Of a stretch of DNA of 64,000 nucleotides, positions 44,920 to 55,402 are shown in pieces (position 1 is the stretch's first letter; each line of letters begins with the position of its first letter). Under the pieces are notes generated by a model that searched no databases, was not told where the DNA came from, and worked only from the letters and a program-made list of their open reading frames with translations. The DNA is from Gammaproteobacteria bacterium (GTDB lineage Bacteria; Pseudomonadota; Gammaproteobacteria; Xanthomonadales; Wenzhouxiangellaceae). A program made the translations under genes and the position numbers. Where the stretch lies: NCBI GenBank assembly GCA_021772985.1, contig JAJFKX010000049.1:1-64000 (forward strand), read 5' to 3'.

Positions 44920-45785
44920 GCGTTTTAATCAATAAGGACACCAAGGTCATTTGCCAGGGCTTTACCGGTTCACAGGGTACTTTCCATTCGCAACAGGCGA
45001 TCGATTACGGCACGCAACTGGTTGGCGGTGTTACCCCGGGTAAAGGTGGCAATGTGCATTTGGATCGGCCGGTATTTAATACTGTGGCCGAAGCTGTGGC
45101 TGAAACAGCTGCTGATGCATCTGTCATTTTTGTTCCACCGCCGTATGCCGCTGATGCGATTCTGGAAGCTGCTGATGCCGGTATTAAGGTCATCGTAACG
45201 ATTACTGAAGGAATTCCGGTGATGGACATGCTGCGGGTTAAGGCAACCCTGGAGGATTTTCCTGGAACACGATTGATCGGACCGAATTGTCCGGGTGTGA
45301 TCACCCCGGGTGAATGCAAAATCGGTATTATGCCGGCTCAGATTCATATGCCAGGAAAAATTGGTGTGGTATCCCGCTCTGGGACACTTACCTATGAAGC
45401 TGTTTATCAAACCACCCAGGCAGGTTTAGGGCAGACGACCTGTATCGGTATCGGCGGTGATCCTATCAACGGCACCAACTTTGTTGATTGTCTGGAATTA
45501 TTCCAAAATGATCCGGCCACCGAAGGGATCATAATGGTTGGTGAGATCGGTGGTGATGCGGAAGAACAGGCGGCAGAATATATTGCTGAGCATGTGACCA
45601 AACCGGTAGTGGCGTACATAGCAGGTGTTACCGCACCGCCAGGCAAACGAATGGGTCATGCCGGCGCCATTATTGCCGGTGGTAAAGGTACTGCTGAAGC
45701 CAAATACGAAGCGCTGGAAGCTGCCCGGGTCAAAACCGTACGCTCGCCTGCAGAATTAGGTCAAGCGATTGCTGATTGCTTCTAA
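44916..45785 (+). CDS. sucD: Succinyl-CoA ligase, alpha subunit
   Basis: CoA-binding and phosphohistidine-carrying subunit; 289 residues. Seen: the start [21 protein letters not shown], the CoA site region GGVTPGKGG, the strand [17 protein letters not shown], and the phospho-His in [16 protein letters not shown]. Translation is coupled to sucC by the overlapping start. It ends the operon; no clear terminator follows. Confidence 0.97.
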   Translation: MSVLINKDTKVICQGFTGSQGTFHSQQAIDYGTQLVGGVTPGKGGNVHLDRPVFNTVAEAVAETAADASVIFVPPPYAADAILEAADAGIKVIVTITEGIPVMDMLRVKATLEDFPGTRLIGPNCPGVITPGECKIGIMPAQIHMPGKIGVVSRSGTLTYEAVYQTTQAGLGQTTCIGIGGDPINGTNFVDCLELFQNDPATEGIIMVGEIGGDAEEQAAEYIAEHVTKPVVAYIAGVTAPPGKRMGHAGAIIAGGKGTAEAKYEALEAARVKTVRSPAELGQAIADCF

Positions 45786-45846
45786 AGTACAAAATCTAAT
45801 CATGTTGTCTGCGGTCAATGTTGCGGGCGACTAAAAGGCAACTGAT

Positions 45847-47487
45847 ATGCCGTTAAGAGTAGCGATGGCGCAACTGAATGTTACCGTTGGTGACATCAGT
45901 GGCAATTGTGCACAAATTCTGGCAGCAGTTGCGCATGCGCGTGATCAATTAAAAGCTGACATCTTATTGACGCCGGAACTGGCTTTAACTGGTTATCCAC
46001 CTGAAGACCTGGTGTTGCGTCCAGGCTTTATGCAGCGGACCCATGAAAGGATAGCGGAAATCATTGCCGGCGTGCAGGGTATCGACTTGCTGGTAGGTCA
46101 TCCATGGCTGGAGCAGGGTGCGTTGTTTAATTCGCTCAGCTGGATCAGGAACGGTCAGTTATTGGGGCGTTACCATAAGCAATGCCTGCCCAACTATGCC
46201 ATTTTTGATGAAAAACGATATTTTCAGCCGGGCAACCAACCACTGGTGGTTGAATTAAAGGGGTGCCAGGTCGGGGTGGTGATCTGTGAAGATTGCTGGG
46301 AACGGGAGCCCATCAGCCAGGCCAGACAGGCAGGCGCTCAAGTGTTATTGATACCCAATGCCTCACCTTATCGTCGTGGCAAACACCAACGGCGTTTGTA
46401 TACATTGGACGAACGAATCCAGGAAACAGGTCTGCCGATTGCATACTGCAATCTGATTGGTGGACAGGATGAGTTGTTGTTTGATGGCCGCTCGCTGTTT
46501 TTGTCGGATCAGTCCGAGCCATTAAGTGCCGCACATTGCCAGGAAGTTACCGTTTGTGCTGATTTTGACCAGCACTCCGGTAGCTGGTCGCCAGTGTCTG
46601 AACTGCATCAAGGTCTGAATGCAACTGACAATGATTATGCTGAGGTATATACCGCCATTTGCCTTGGAGTAGGGGATTACTTTGCTAAAAACGGTTTTTC
46701 CAAAGCGTTATTAGGTTTATCTGGCGGCATCGATTCAGCTTTATGTCATGCCATTATGGTGGATGTGTTGGGCCCGGAAAACGTCACGGTGGTATCTCTG
46801 CCATCTCGTTACACCAGTGATATGAGTAATGATTTGGCGCAACAACAGGCTGAGACGCTGGGTACAAAATTGCTGCAGATACCGATTGAAGGTTTGCATC
46901 AGGTCGCATTGCAAAGCTTGTCCGCAAGTGGTGTCGACGCAACCGGCTTAACAGATCAGAATCTGCAGGCCCGCAGTCGTGGAATGCTACTGATGGCTAT
47001 CTCCAATCAAACCGGTGCGATGTTGATAGCTACCGGCAATAAAAGCGAATTGGCTGCAGGATACTGCACAATTTATGGGGATATGTGCGGCGGGTTTGCG
47101 CCGTTGAAAGATGTTAGTAAAACACTGGTTTATGCTTTGGCAAAGTGGCGCAATCAACAAGCGGATGAAGAGTGGATTCCCACTGCAGTGATTGAACGGC
47201 CACCCTCTGCAGAATTGGCGCATAATCAGACCGATCAGGACAGTTTGCCGCCTTACGATCGCCTGGATGCGATTGTGGAACGCTTTGTGGAACAGGATGT
47301 GCCGATTGAGGAGATCGTCGCTGAGGGCTTTACCGAAGCTGAAGTTCGCCGGATTGCAGGGATGGTGTTGCGCAATGAATATAAACGCCGCCAGGGCGCA
47401 CCAGGCGTGAGGATTACCAACCGGGCATTCGGGCGGGACCGACGTTATCCGATAACGTCCAGGTGGTTGGAAAGTGGCCAGGGTTGA
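45847..47487 (+). CDS. nadE: Glutamine-dependent NAD+ synthetase
   Basis: Last step of NAD synthesis, amidating deamido-NAD with ammonia taken from glutamine. The 546-residue protein has an N-terminal nitrilase-type glutaminase with the Glu-Lys-Cys triad (PELALTGYPPEDL, GRYHKQCLPNY, VVICEDCWE) and a C-terminal synthetase with the ATP loop LLGLSGGIDSALC and GNKSELAAGYCT. It converges on rsmC with a 71-base gap. An independent promoter in the 61 bases after sucD is likely but not identified. Confidence 0.95.
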   Translation: MPLRVAMAQLNVTVGDISGNCAQILAAVAHARDQLKADILLTPELALTGYPPEDLVLRPGFMQRTHERIAEIIAGVQGIDLLVGHPWLEQGALFNSLSWIRNGQLLGRYHKQCLPNYAIFDEKRYFQPGNQPLVVELKGCQVGVVICEDCWEREPISQARQAGAQVLLIPNASPYRRGKHQRRLYTLDERIQETGLPIAYCNLIGGQDELLFDGRSLFLSDQSEPLSAAHCQEVTVCADFDQHSGSWSPVSELHQGLNATDNDYAEVYTAICLGVGDYFAKNGFSKALLGLSGGIDSALCHAIMVDVLGPENVTVVSLPSRYTSDMSNDLAQQQAETLGTKLLQIPIEGLHQVALQSLSASGVDATGLTDQNLQARSRGMLLMAISNQTGAMLIATGNKSELAAGYCTIYGDMCGGFAPLKDVSKTLVYALAKWRNQQADEEWIPTAVIERPPSAELAHNQTDQDSLPPYDRLDAIVERFVEQDVPIEEIVAEGFTEAEVRRIAGMVLRNEYKRRQGAPGVRITNRAFGRDRRYPITSRWLESGQG

Positions 47488-47558
47488 TAATTACAGCAAT
47501 TTATTCGCAGCGACAGACAAATACCATCTGCTTGATTCAGGCGATTTTCAAAGCAATA

Positions 47559-48593
47559 TCAACGTTTGATCAGCAAAACTTTAAAAGCGTTATTTGCAGC
47601 TTCACGGGTGACCTTCAAGCCGCATGCCCGGCAAATAGCTTCATAATTAAGAAACTGATTTGCAACAATCCATGCTTGACCATTACGGTTAAGCAGCTTA
47701 GGTAATTGCTGAATGAAAGCCTGGGACAGCTGTGTGGTTTGAGTGTTGCCCTGGTGAAAGGGAGGATTACTGACAATCAGGTCGTACTGCCCGGCAATAT
47801 CTGCGGGTAGAGCAGTGGCTGAAATACTGCCTTGGATTTTATTTTGCTGGAAGGTTAGAGCTGCAGCATGCAAGGCAAACGCATCACTATCGACTGCCTT
47901 GATAGACATGTCAGGTATCAGCTGAGCAATCGTCAAACTTAATACCCCTGAACCACAGCCAAAATCCAGCATCTGCTTTATCTTTGGCAGGCGGTTTTGG
48001 CATCCGTTGAAAGTTTCGATTAATAAGCGGCTGCCTGTATCCAGGCGACCATCAGCAAACACACCGGGCAAACTGGCGATATTGGAGGTATGCACAGAGA
48101 ACGTCAATGGCCAAAGTTTGATTAACGAGGATAAGTCTGTTTTGGGCTGATCTTTGAGTACCCCGGACCATGCCTGGCAATGTCGGGCAGCGTCCAGTTT
48201 GCCAGTCCGGTCGCAAAATGCATCAATTTTTTTACCTGCACTTTTAATGCCTGCATCAATTGCGCCGATCACCAGTAAACGGCTATTAACGAAAACTCTG
48301 CCGGGTAATAATTGCAATTGTGCTAACAAGCGCTGCTTGCCTTTGGGGAGAAATAAAACAACTGTGCTTGCTGTATTTTGATTCAGTTGCTGTTCGGGTA
48401 AATGGCAACCAAACCAGGTCGGGGTTTCAGTATGTTGCCAGCGCAGATGTTGCTGATAGTTATCGTGCAATACGCCGGCGATAATCAAGCCATGATAAGC
48501 GTCGGGATCATCCGGTGGGTTAATCAACAACAAAGGTGTCTGCAACGCATTGTGGGCATTCAGCCGCAGCAGCAATGCTGTTTCGTTACGCAT
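47559..48593 (-). CDS. rsmC: 16S rRNA m2G1207 methyltransferase
   Basis: Methylates G1207 of 16S rRNA with SAM. The 344-residue length equals E. coli RsmC. The N-terminal half is a degenerate methyltransferase fold; the C-terminal half has the SAM loop LDFGCGSGVLSLTIAQL and the catalytic VSNPPFHQG. RlmG is the close alternative. It starts eight bases after the rimO stop and is the last gene of the CDF-rimO-rsmC operon. Confidence 0.87.
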   Translation of the reverse strand: MRNETALLLRLNAHNALQTPLLLINPPDDPDAYHGLIIAGVLHDNYQQHLRWQHTETPTWFGCHLPEQQLNQNTASTVVLFLPKGKQRLLAQLQLLPGRVFVNSRLLVIGAIDAGIKSAGKKIDAFCDRTGKLDAARHCQAWSGVLKDQPKTDLSSLIKLWPLTFSVHTSNIASLPGVFADGRLDTGSRLLIETFNGCQNRLPKIKQMLDFGCGSGVLSLTIAQLIPDMSIKAVDSDAFALHAAALTFQQNKIQGSISATALPADIAGQYDLIVSNPPFHQGNTQTTQLSQAFIQQLPKLLNRNGQAWIVANQFLNYEAICRACGLKVTREAANNAFKVLLIKR

Positions 48594-48601
48594 GTCGAGG
48601 G

Positions 48602-49951
48602 TTATTCAATCAATGATGCGTAAAGATCATACTCATCAGCACCATCAATTTCGACCATGACCTGATCACCGGGATGCAAATGATCTGCATTGGCAATCAA
48701 AATCTGACCGTCAATTTCCGGTGCATCGGCGTGGCCGCGTGCGATCGCCTGTCCATCATCAATGGCATCAATCAGTGCCTGTTGATGCGTGCCGATTTTA
48801 GCTTGTAATCTATCAGCGCTGACCTCAGCCTGGGTTTGCATAAAAGCATCCCAGCGTTCCTGCTTGAGCTGTTCAGGCACAGGGTTATCCAGTTGATTGG
48901 CAACTGCACCATCCACTGGTGAGTACTGGAAACAGCCGACCCGATCCAGTTGTGCTGCTTTAATAAAGTCCAGTAACTCATTGAATTCTTGATCGGTTTC
49001 ACCCGGAAACCCAACGATGAAGGTGCTCCTGATGGTCAGTTCGGGACAAATTGCACGCCATTTATTGACCCGCTCCAGGTTATTCTCCGAGGCAGCCGGG
49101 CGACGCATCCGTTTCAATGTTGCCGGACTGCCGTGTTGAAATGGAATATCCAGGTACGGCAAAATCAAACCATCACGCATCAATGGGATAACATCATCAA
49201 CATGAGGGTACGGGTATACATAGTGCAATCGCACCCATGCGCCTGTTTCCCGACTAAGTTCACCCATGGCCTCACATAACCCGGTCATCCGGGTCTGGTA
49301 TTCTCGATCGCGCCACCAATCCCGCTGATAGCGGGTATCAACGCCGTAGGCGCTGGTATCTTGCGAAATTACCAATAATTCACGTACACCGGATTCGACC
49401 AGTTGTTCAGCTTCACGCATAACCATGCCCAACGGCCGACTGACCAGTTTGCCGCGCATTGAAGGGATAATGCAGAAACTACATTTGTGATTACAGCCTT
49501 CGGAGATTTTAAGGTAAGCATAGTGGCGGGGAGTCAGTTTGATCCCCGGGCCGGCATCTTTAGCTTCCGGGATCAAATCCGTGAACGGGTCGTGTGCAAC
49601 CGGTAAATGTTGATGTACCGAGTCCAGCACCAGGTCGAACTGCTGTGGTCCGCTTACATGCAACACACTTGGATGTATGGCAGTGATTTCTTCTGGTTTG
49701 GCGCCCAGACAGCCAGTTACAATAACCTTGCCGTTTTCCTGCAATGCTTCGCCAATGGTTTCAATTGATTCTGCTTTGGCATCGTCAATAAAACCACAGG
49801 TGTTGACCACCACCAGATCAGCGTCAGCGTAACTCGGTGCTATGCCGTAGCCATCAATCCGCAGTCGGGTCAGGATTTGCTCGGAGTCCACCAATGCCTT
49901 GGGACAGCCCAGTGAGACAAAGCCGACTTTCGGTTGTGAGTTGGCAGTCAT
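48602..49951 (-). CDS. rimO: Ribosomal protein S12 methylthiotransferase
   Basis: Radical-SAM enzyme that adds a methylthio group to Asp of ribosomal protein S12. From the ATG at 49951 it has 449 residues, as expected; a longer frame would overlap the previous gene. It has the N-terminal MTTase domain with three cluster Cys ([29 protein letters not shown]), the radical-SAM motif CNHKCSFC, and a C-terminal TRAM domain. It starts one base after the CDF transporter stop. Confidence 0.95.
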   Translation of the reverse strand: MTANSQPKVGFVSLGCPKALVDSEQILTRLRIDGYGIAPSYADADLVVVNTCGFIDDAKAESIETIGEALQENGKVIVTGCLGAKPEEITAIHPSVLHVSGPQQFDLVLDSVHQHLPVAHDPFTDLIPEAKDAGPGIKLTPRHYAYLKISEGCNHKCSFCIIPSMRGKLVSRPLGMVMREAEQLVESGVRELLVISQDTSAYGVDTRYQRDWWRDREYQTRMTGLCEAMGELSRETGAWVRLHYVYPYPHVDDVIPLMRDGLILPYLDIPFQHGSPATLKRMRRPAASENNLERVNKWRAICPELTIRSTFIVGFPGETDQEFNELLDFIKAAQLDRVGCFQYSPVDGAVANQLDNPVPEQLKQERWDAFMQTQAEVSADRLQAKIGTHQQALIDAIDDGQAIARGHADAPEIDGQILIANADHLHPGDQVMVEIDGADEYDLYASLIE

Positions 49952-49952
49952 G

Positions 49953-50858
49953 TTATTTCTCAATATCCGGTTCGAAGAACAACCAGACAACTTCCGGGAA
50001 ATTGTCTTTAAAGCTGCGCTCGATACCATTAATGTTGTTGATTAAGGTCAGCTGGTCATCAGCAATTCGCATTTTGGCTTTGATCGAAACCATTACGTCG
50101 CTGCCCAGTTGCAGAGTGATCATATTCAGGATTCGGTCAATTTCCTGCTGTCCTGCAAGATAAGCCTGCATGCGCTTGACCATTTCCGGGTCGGCGCTTT
50201 GTCCAACCAGCAGTGCTTTCACTTTAATGGCGATTAATACTGCAATAACAATAAGCAACCCCCCAATTGCCAGAGTGCCCAGAGCATCATACAGTGGATT
50301 ACCGGTCAGGAAGGTAAGCAATATCGCGACCAACGCCAGCACCAGGCCAAATAAGGCAGCAATATCTTCACCAAAAATGACCACCAATTCACTTTGGCGG
50401 CTTTCCCGGAACCATTGCCGAAAACTGCGTCCAAAACGCACTTTGTTAACTTCTATTATGCAAGCGCGCAGTGAAATGCTTTCGGCAATAATCGCAAACG
50501 CCAGCACCGCAATGGCAATCCATGGTTGGCTTAACGGCTGACTTTCATGCAGCTTATGCAGGCCTTCATACAGTGAAAACAGCCCCCCAACGGAAAACAG
50601 CATCAACGCCACAACAAACGACCAGAAGTAAATGCTTTTGCCATAACCCAATGGGTGGGCTTCGGTCGGTCGTTTTTTGGATTCTTTCAAGCCCAGCAAC
50701 AACAACAACTGATTGCCGGTATCTGCTACGGAATGAATACCTTCAGCCAGCATTGCACCCGAACCGGTAACTGCAGCGGCGACCAGCTTGGCTATGGCAA
50801 TTGCGCTGTTAGCGCCGAGGGCATACAAGATCGTTTTGAGGGAGTTTGCACCAGCCAT
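49953..50858 (-). CDS. Cation diffusion facilitator transporter
   Basis: An inner-membrane metal:proton antiporter of 301 residues with about six hydrophobic segments. The signature region reads [22 protein letters not shown]; the usual metal-site pair HxxxD on helix 2 is seen as HSVAD, and a second acidic site lies in [16 protein letters not shown]. The cytoplasmic C-terminal domain ([21 protein letters not shown]) is present. It is the ZNT9-like subgroup rather than the FieF type, so the ion is uncertain. First gene of the operon with rimO and rsmC. Confidence 0.87.
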   Translation of the reverse strand: MAGANSLKTILYALGANSAIAIAKLVAAAVTGSGAMLAEGIHSVADTGNQLLLLLGLKESKKRPTEAHPLGYGKSIYFWSFVVALMLFSVGGLFSLYEGLHKLHESQPLSQPWIAIAVLAFAIIAESISLRACIIEVNKVRFGRSFRQWFRESRQSELVVIFGEDIAALFGLVLALVAILLTFLTGNPLYDALGTLAIGGLLIVIAVLIAIKVKALLVGQSADPEMVKRMQAYLAGQQEIDRILNMITLQLGSDVMVSIKAKMRIADDQLTLINNINGIERSFKDNFPEVVWLFFEPDIEK

Positions 50859-50973
50859 TAGATCAAGTATTACTTTGTTTAAACACGCATTATGCCTTGC
50901 CCGGTGCAGGTGCTCAATTTCGTTTGTGCTATTCTCCGCGAGGTTTGTATTAACTGAGTTTCAGGAGAGTGTG

Positions 50974-52338
50974 ATGCCCATTCGTATTTGTCTATGTTTG
51001 CTGATATTGATGTGCGCTAATGTTATGGCGCAACAGACAGCTTTGGTGGGTGGAACCTTGGTTGATGGCCTGGGTGGCACACCGATCCGCAATAGCGTTA
51101 TTTTAATTGACGGCGATAACATTACCGCCACAGGAACTCAGTCGGAACTTGCTGTACCTGAAGGCTACCAGGTGATCTCTACTGAAGGTATGACGGTAAT
51201 GCCTGGTCTGTGGGAAATGCATGCGCATTTGATGCTAAATGGGCATTCGGATTATGGGCATTGGCACCCCGCATATAAAGATCGCCTTGAAGATGAAATT
51301 ATGCCTGCCTCTGCGGTTCAGTTATTGCTGGCGGGTATTACCACTGCCCGTGATCTGGGCGCGCCATTAGACGAGTCCATTTCTATCAAGCGTCGCGTTG
51401 AGTCCGGCGAAATTCCTGGTCCACGTTTATTCGTATCCGGCCCGTTTATTCAACATCAACCATACCCCGGCACTGAAAATTACCGCTGGGGTGTGAATGG
51501 CGAACGTGATGCGCGGGCCAAGGTCCGGCGCCTGCATGAAGCCGGTATGGATGTCATAAAAATGGTCGATCAGGATGAAATGACCCGAGCGGAAGCCACC
51601 GCCGTAGTGGATGAAGCGCACAAACTGGGTTTGAAAGTGGTTGGGCATTCACACCGTCCAGAGGAAATTCGACTGGGCCTGGAAATTGGTGTGGATAATT
51701 TTGAGCATACCGGATTGGCGGCAGCCCCGGAGTATCCGGAAAGTGTTATGACGGCTTTAAAAGAGCGCACCGCAACCGGTCGGGTGCGTGGTGGTCCACT
51801 TTATTGGACACCAACTGTAGAAGGACTGTGGAATTACGATTACACCCGTGATAATCCCGAAGCATTGGATAACAATTGCTGGCATCGTGGCCTGCAACCC
51901 GACACCATTGCCGATATTCAGCAGTCCATCGCTCATCCGGGTCGGTTACTGTATTTTCAGTTGACCCCAAAGCGTAAACCAACCCTAAAACGTAAAATCC
52001 AACAACTTAGAGAAGCCGGTGTGGTGTTAATGATCGGTACGGATAGTGGTATTCCAATGAAGTTTCATTGCCAGTCGACCTGGAATGAGATGGAAGTCTG
52101 GGTCAATGTAATGGGTATCCCTGTAATGGAGACTATTCAGGCTGCCACTTACTGGCCGTCCAAGTTCATGGGTGTGGAAGAACAGTGGGGTACGGTTGTG
52201 CCTGGGCGGCTTGCAGACATCATTGCCGTGAAAGGTGATGTGCTGCGGCATATTGCATTGCTCCAGGATGTCGATTTTGTAATGAAAGGCGGGGTGGTGT
52301 ATAAACAGAATGGCCAGCCTGTTGAAGAAAATTTATAA
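50974..52338 (+). CDS. Secreted amidohydrolase family protein
   Basis: A 454-residue metal-dependent hydrolase of the imidazolonepropionase-like type. The ATG at 50974 with AGGAG upstream gives a signal peptide (MPIRICLCLLILMCANVMA); a longer frame has no site. Metal ligands seen: HAH in WEMHAHLML, a Lys in MDVIKMVDQDE, His residues in VVGHSHRP and FEHTG, and the Asp in MIGTDSGIP. Members of this group hydrolyse amide or ester bonds in the periplasm, for example dipeptides or xenobiotics; the substrate is unknown. Confidence 0.88.
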   Translation: MPIRICLCLLILMCANVMAQQTALVGGTLVDGLGGTPIRNSVILIDGDNITATGTQSELAVPEGYQVISTEGMTVMPGLWEMHAHLMLNGHSDYGHWHPAYKDRLEDEIMPASAVQLLLAGITTARDLGAPLDESISIKRRVESGEIPGPRLFVSGPFIQHQPYPGTENYRWGVNGERDARAKVRRLHEAGMDVIKMVDQDEMTRAEATAVVDEAHKLGLKVVGHSHRPEEIRLGLEIGVDNFEHTGLAAAPEYPESVMTALKERTATGRVRGGPLYWTPTVEGLWNYDYTRDNPEALDNNCWHRGLQPDTIADIQQSIAHPGRLLYFQLTPKRKPTLKRKIQQLREAGVVLMIGTDSGIPMKFHCQSTWNEMEVWVNVMGIPVMETIQAATYWPSKFMGVEEQWGTVVPGRLADIIAVKGDVLRHIALLQDVDFVMKGGVVYKQNGQPVEENL

Positions 52339-52356
52339 CAAACCCGGGGTTACAGT

Positions 52357-52677
52357 ATGAAATTAATAACGAGTATCAGCCTGTTTTTTGTGATCAGCTT
52401 GTTAGTTGCTTGTGGAAGCGGTTCCGTCAGTAAAACTGAGCTAACAAAAGCTTGCAATGAAGCTGTCAACTGGAATGAAGAAAGCTGCGAATGCATGGCG
52501 GGGAAAGCCAAAGAGGATCTATCAGCAAAAGGCCAGCAGTTGTTGTATGCATCATTGACTGAAGACAGTGAGGCTGCACAGGAGTTGGCCAGAAATATGA
52601 CTTTAGAGGAAGCGACGCAAGCCGGTATGTTCATGGTGAATGCAGGTTTAAGTTGCGCTGTACCTGAAGGCGACTAG
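52357..52677 (+). CDS. Small lipoprotein of unknown function
   Basis: A 106-residue protein 18 bases after the amidohydrolase, probably co-transcribed. The signal peptide ends in LLVAC, a lipobox, so it is a lipoprotein. The mature part is short and helical, with four Cys (KACNEAVN, SCECMAG, GLSCAVP) that could form two disulphides. No family recognised. Confidence 0.75.
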   Translation: MKLITSISLFFVISLLVACGSGSVSKTELTKACNEAVNWNEESCECMAGKAKEDLSAKGQQLLYASLTEDSEAAQELARNMTLEEATQAGMFMVNAGLSCAVPEGD

Positions 52678-52681
52678 TTCG

Positions 52682-53176
52682 ATTGCTCACATTTGTTGTG
52701 GTTGTCGGGAAACTTTCCCTGATCACAGTGGACCCACACATCGATATATGACTTCAGCGCCTGGCTGCTGGGCGCTTTATACCGAAGTGCTTGGTCGTGA
52801 ATACAGTAATCAGGATTATTTTGCAGTGCATCAATTGACGGTGGATGCATATGCGGTTCAACATCCTGGTGGTGACAATCCGCAGGCGCGTCAGTCTGTA
52901 ATAGTGCATTTAGCAGCATTGTGCGGGCACTTTGAACACCGATTACCAGCGCCGATGTTAATCCGGTTACGTAAAGAGATGGCTAAACAGCGACCACTGT
53001 TATTATTTAAGCCGCCATACAGTTACGATCTGACAGTGCTTGACGTGTTCCGGGCGCAAAGTGCGGTTGAGCATTCCAGGCTGGTTAGCCGCTGGGCATA
53101 TTGTGTATGGGCGGAATGGCTGGCTCAGGCTGAGCCGATACGTCAGCAAGTCAAAGCACTGCTTGTTCATTTATAA
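52682..53176 (+). CDS. DUF5946 family protein with non-ATG start
   Basis: The first ATG in this frame (52748) falls inside what I know as the conserved body of the DUF5946 family. Upstream, the same frame stays open and encodes ICCGCRETFPDHSGPTHRY, the Cys-rich N-terminus that relatives begin with, so the real start lies before it. The only candidates between the previous in-frame stop (52649) and the Cys motif are CTG codons and ATT at 52682 or 52691; I place it at 52682, with AGG about 12 bases upstream. The body contains PGCWALYTEVLGREY and FAVHQLTVDAYAVQHPGG. The function of the family is unknown. Its last 26 bases overlap the convergent sulfotransferase-like gene. Confidence 0.65.
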   Translation: MAHICCGCRETFPDHSGPTHRYMTSAPGCWALYTEVLGREYSNQDYFAVHQLTVDAYAVQHPGGDNPQARQSVIVHLAALCGHFEHRLPAPMLIRLRKEMAKQRPLLLFKPPYSYDLTVLDVFRAQSAVEHSRLVSRWAYCVWAEWLAQAEPIRQQVKALLVHL

Positions 53177-54254
53177 AGTTTTCAGGCCATGTTTCAGTGC
53201 AGGTATCATTAAAATGACTGGCATGCCATTGCAATGCTTGCTGCAGTGCTTGTTGGTGACACTTACGTATCTGCCGGTTTTCTGTTTGACGCACCCTACT
53301 GGTGTAACTTAGTTGAGGCGCCTTGGCATGGCGTTCCATGGTATCGCGGAATTTATAGCTGGTGAAATGACAGTCAGGTAAGTTAAGCCCAAGGAATTTA
53401 TTGACCCGCATACTGACTGCAATGGGATCAGCAAGCAATTGGCTGGTTCGGACATACATCAACCGGCCAGGGTGGTCTTTAATCAGTTGCTGCATTTGCT
53501 GTTGTTGATACTCCCAAAATACTGAAGCAGACTGCAGGTCATTCAGTCCGATTGGTGTTATGGCGAGCCTCTCAGCAGCAATGATCTGTTGCGCCATGCG
53601 ATGAATTTTGGATCGCGTTTCGGGGTTTTTCTTTAATACTGAAACCAGGAAAGCTTCCAGGCTGTTACTTAACCATACAGCACGGGACGCAGGCCGTAAT
53701 GTCAGTATTTCTGGTGCAATTAAGTTAACAAGGTTGCTTGGTTTTATTAGCACCTGTTCATCAGGGTGATACCGCTTAGCCAGTAAATCCAGGCAAATGT
53801 TCAAACATTGCAGCCAGCTTTTTTTTGCCAGTACTTTAGGCACGTGTCCAGCCCTTATCAACTCAGCTAGGATCAGCAGGGCTTTAGGTTCACGCAGGCA
53901 AAGTGTTGAGCTGTGCGCCTGCAGCAGGCGGCTTAGTAATGTCGAGCAACAAAACGAAGTATGAAAAATGAAATGCGGGGTTTTATTATGTTGCTGGCCA
54001 TGAGCTGCTTTTAGAGCAGCATAGTCAAGTGCGACAATCTTTTTTTCGAGGCTGTAAATGCGATTGTCGAGAAACGAGGAAATATCCAAAGTCTTGCGTG
54101 ATATCTGTAGAAAGTGAAATCGATTTACCTCTAATTGAGATTCGCTTTCACGCTGAAACGACAGCTCATGCAGGTGTAAGTCAGGATTACTCAGGCATTT
54201 TTGCAATAGTGGGCCTTGGTTTGGGGCGCTGTTTGGTTTTTGATTTTGTTGCAT
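53151..54254 (-). CDS. Sulfotransferase-like P-loop protein
   Basis: A 367-residue protein that looks like a divergent PAPS-dependent sulfotransferase. The ATG at 54254 has AAGGA upstream; a longer frame adds 49 unlikely residues. The 5'-phosphosulfate loop region is HTSFCCSTLLSRLLQ, with a preceding hydrophobic strand (PHFIF), and the 3'-phosphate region is probably WLSNSLEAFLVSVLKK. The C-terminal half is Gln- and His-rich. Stand-alone; the acceptor is unknown, and a loss of sulfotransferase activity cannot be excluded. Confidence 0.65.
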   Translation of the reverse strand: MQQNQKPNSAPNQGPLLQKCLSNPDLHLHELSFQRESESQLEVNRFHFLQISRKTLDISSFLDNRIYSLEKKIVALDYAALKAAHGQQHNKTPHFIFHTSFCCSTLLSRLLQAHSSTLCLREPKALLILAELIRAGHVPKVLAKKSWLQCLNICLDLLAKRYHPDEQVLIKPSNLVNLIAPEILTLRPASRAVWLSNSLEAFLVSVLKKNPETRSKIHRMAQQIIAAERLAITPIGLNDLQSASVFWEYQQQQMQQLIKDHPGRLMYVRTSQLLADPIAVSMRVNKFLGLNLPDCHFTSYKFRDTMERHAKAPQLSYTSRVRQTENRQIRKCHQQALQQALQWHASHFNDTCTETWPENFINEQAVL

Positions 54255-54501
54255 GGTCTGATCCTTATGATTATTGGATTTTCCCACGGTAATGCTGCCG
54301 TACGATATATTACGTACGACTTTATTACAAGATAAATGCGATAAGCTGTATGAATGAGCATACAAACATTTTTCTCTATGCAGGCAAGGGCTTAACGTCA
54401 ACTGATCAAGGTTGACTATGGAAAGGTTGTTGGATTAGTTGTGAGCTGGTTAGCCGGATGGCACAAAAACGTTGCCTGAATTTGTGTATATCTTACTAAG
54501 A

Positions 54502-55257
54502 TTAAATCTTCGCAGGTAACCAACCACCGACTGCCTGCAGCGGAGCGGGATTGTTAAGTTCACTGACCCAGGCAACGATAGCCAAACGTTTAGAATCGAT
54601 AGACCAGTTGGAAGGTACCATGAACTGCCATTGATGATGAGCAGTTTGTTGTTGGCTGCTGTTATGATCTAACACCACAAAATCCTCGACCAAAGTACGC
54701 CCGCGATTCTCGCCGTTACCGATATCGGATTCAATACCAAAGCCAAGTACGGCAAGATGTGCTGTAAGTTTGCTGTTTATACCATAGCCGGAACTATCAA
54801 AGCTGATCCGGGCGAATTTTAAATCAGTCTTTAAGCTTAAGGTCCCGGTTTCCTCACCCACAGATAAGTCCGGTTGATGGCGGCGAAAAAAACCTCGCCA
54901 CTCATTACCTTTGATCACAATGGCTGGTGTATAAACGCTGCTTATCCGGCCACTGCCCGCATAATTTTGTTGACGCTGGGTAAATTCAGGATCAGCAAAT
55001 GTGTCACGCCAGCCCAGGTAATCCCAATAATCCACATGAAATACCATCGGGATTACCTCTGTCCATAAAGCTGGGTGATCGATGTATTGACGTAACCACT
55101 TATCTGCCGGTGGGCAACTGCTGCAACCGTGTGAGGTGAATAATTCAATGGTTGTAACCTGCTTGCTGCTACTGGAAAAACTGAGTATGGATTGGCAAAT
55201 GCCGGAACTGGTGGTCAACATCATCAAGAAGAGAGCAAGCGAATGGTGCATAAACAT
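54502..55257 (-). CDS. DUF1223 thioredoxin-fold periplasmic protein
   Basis: A 251-residue exported protein (signal peptide about 1-21). The core shows VTTIELFTSHGCSSCPPADKW with a CxxC site like thioredoxins, then VIPMVFHVDYWDYLGWRDTF and YTPAIVIKGNEWRG, all typical of DUF1223. The family has no firmly known activity; a redox or copper role is often supposed. Probably monocistronic. Confidence 0.88.
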   Translation of the reverse strand: MFMHHSLALFLMMLTTSSGICQSILSFSSSSKQVTTIELFTSHGCSSCPPADKWLRQYIDHPALWTEVIPMVFHVDYWDYLGWRDTFADPEFTQRQQNYAGSGRISSVYTPAIVIKGNEWRGFFRRHQPDLSVGEETGTLSLKTDLKFARISFDSSGYGINSKLTAHLAVLGFGIESDIGNGENRGRTLVEDFVVLDHNSSQQQTAHHQWQFMVPSNWSIDSKRLAIVAWVSELNNPAPLQAVGGWLPAKI

Positions 55258-55402
55258 GAATTATTCCAGTAAAGCCTGACCAATAAGACCGTGATCCATC
55301 AAATCAATCACACTATGCCCGGGCATGACAGGTTTTACAGAAGTTGTCTTTTGTTATACTTCGAGACTGCCCGAAATATATGCTTAACAACCAGGAAATG
55401 AC

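Noticed and set aside
48989-49279. Plus-strand frame inside rimO as a separate small gene
   Set aside because: It is antisense to the conserved radical-SAM core and lacks a ribosome site.
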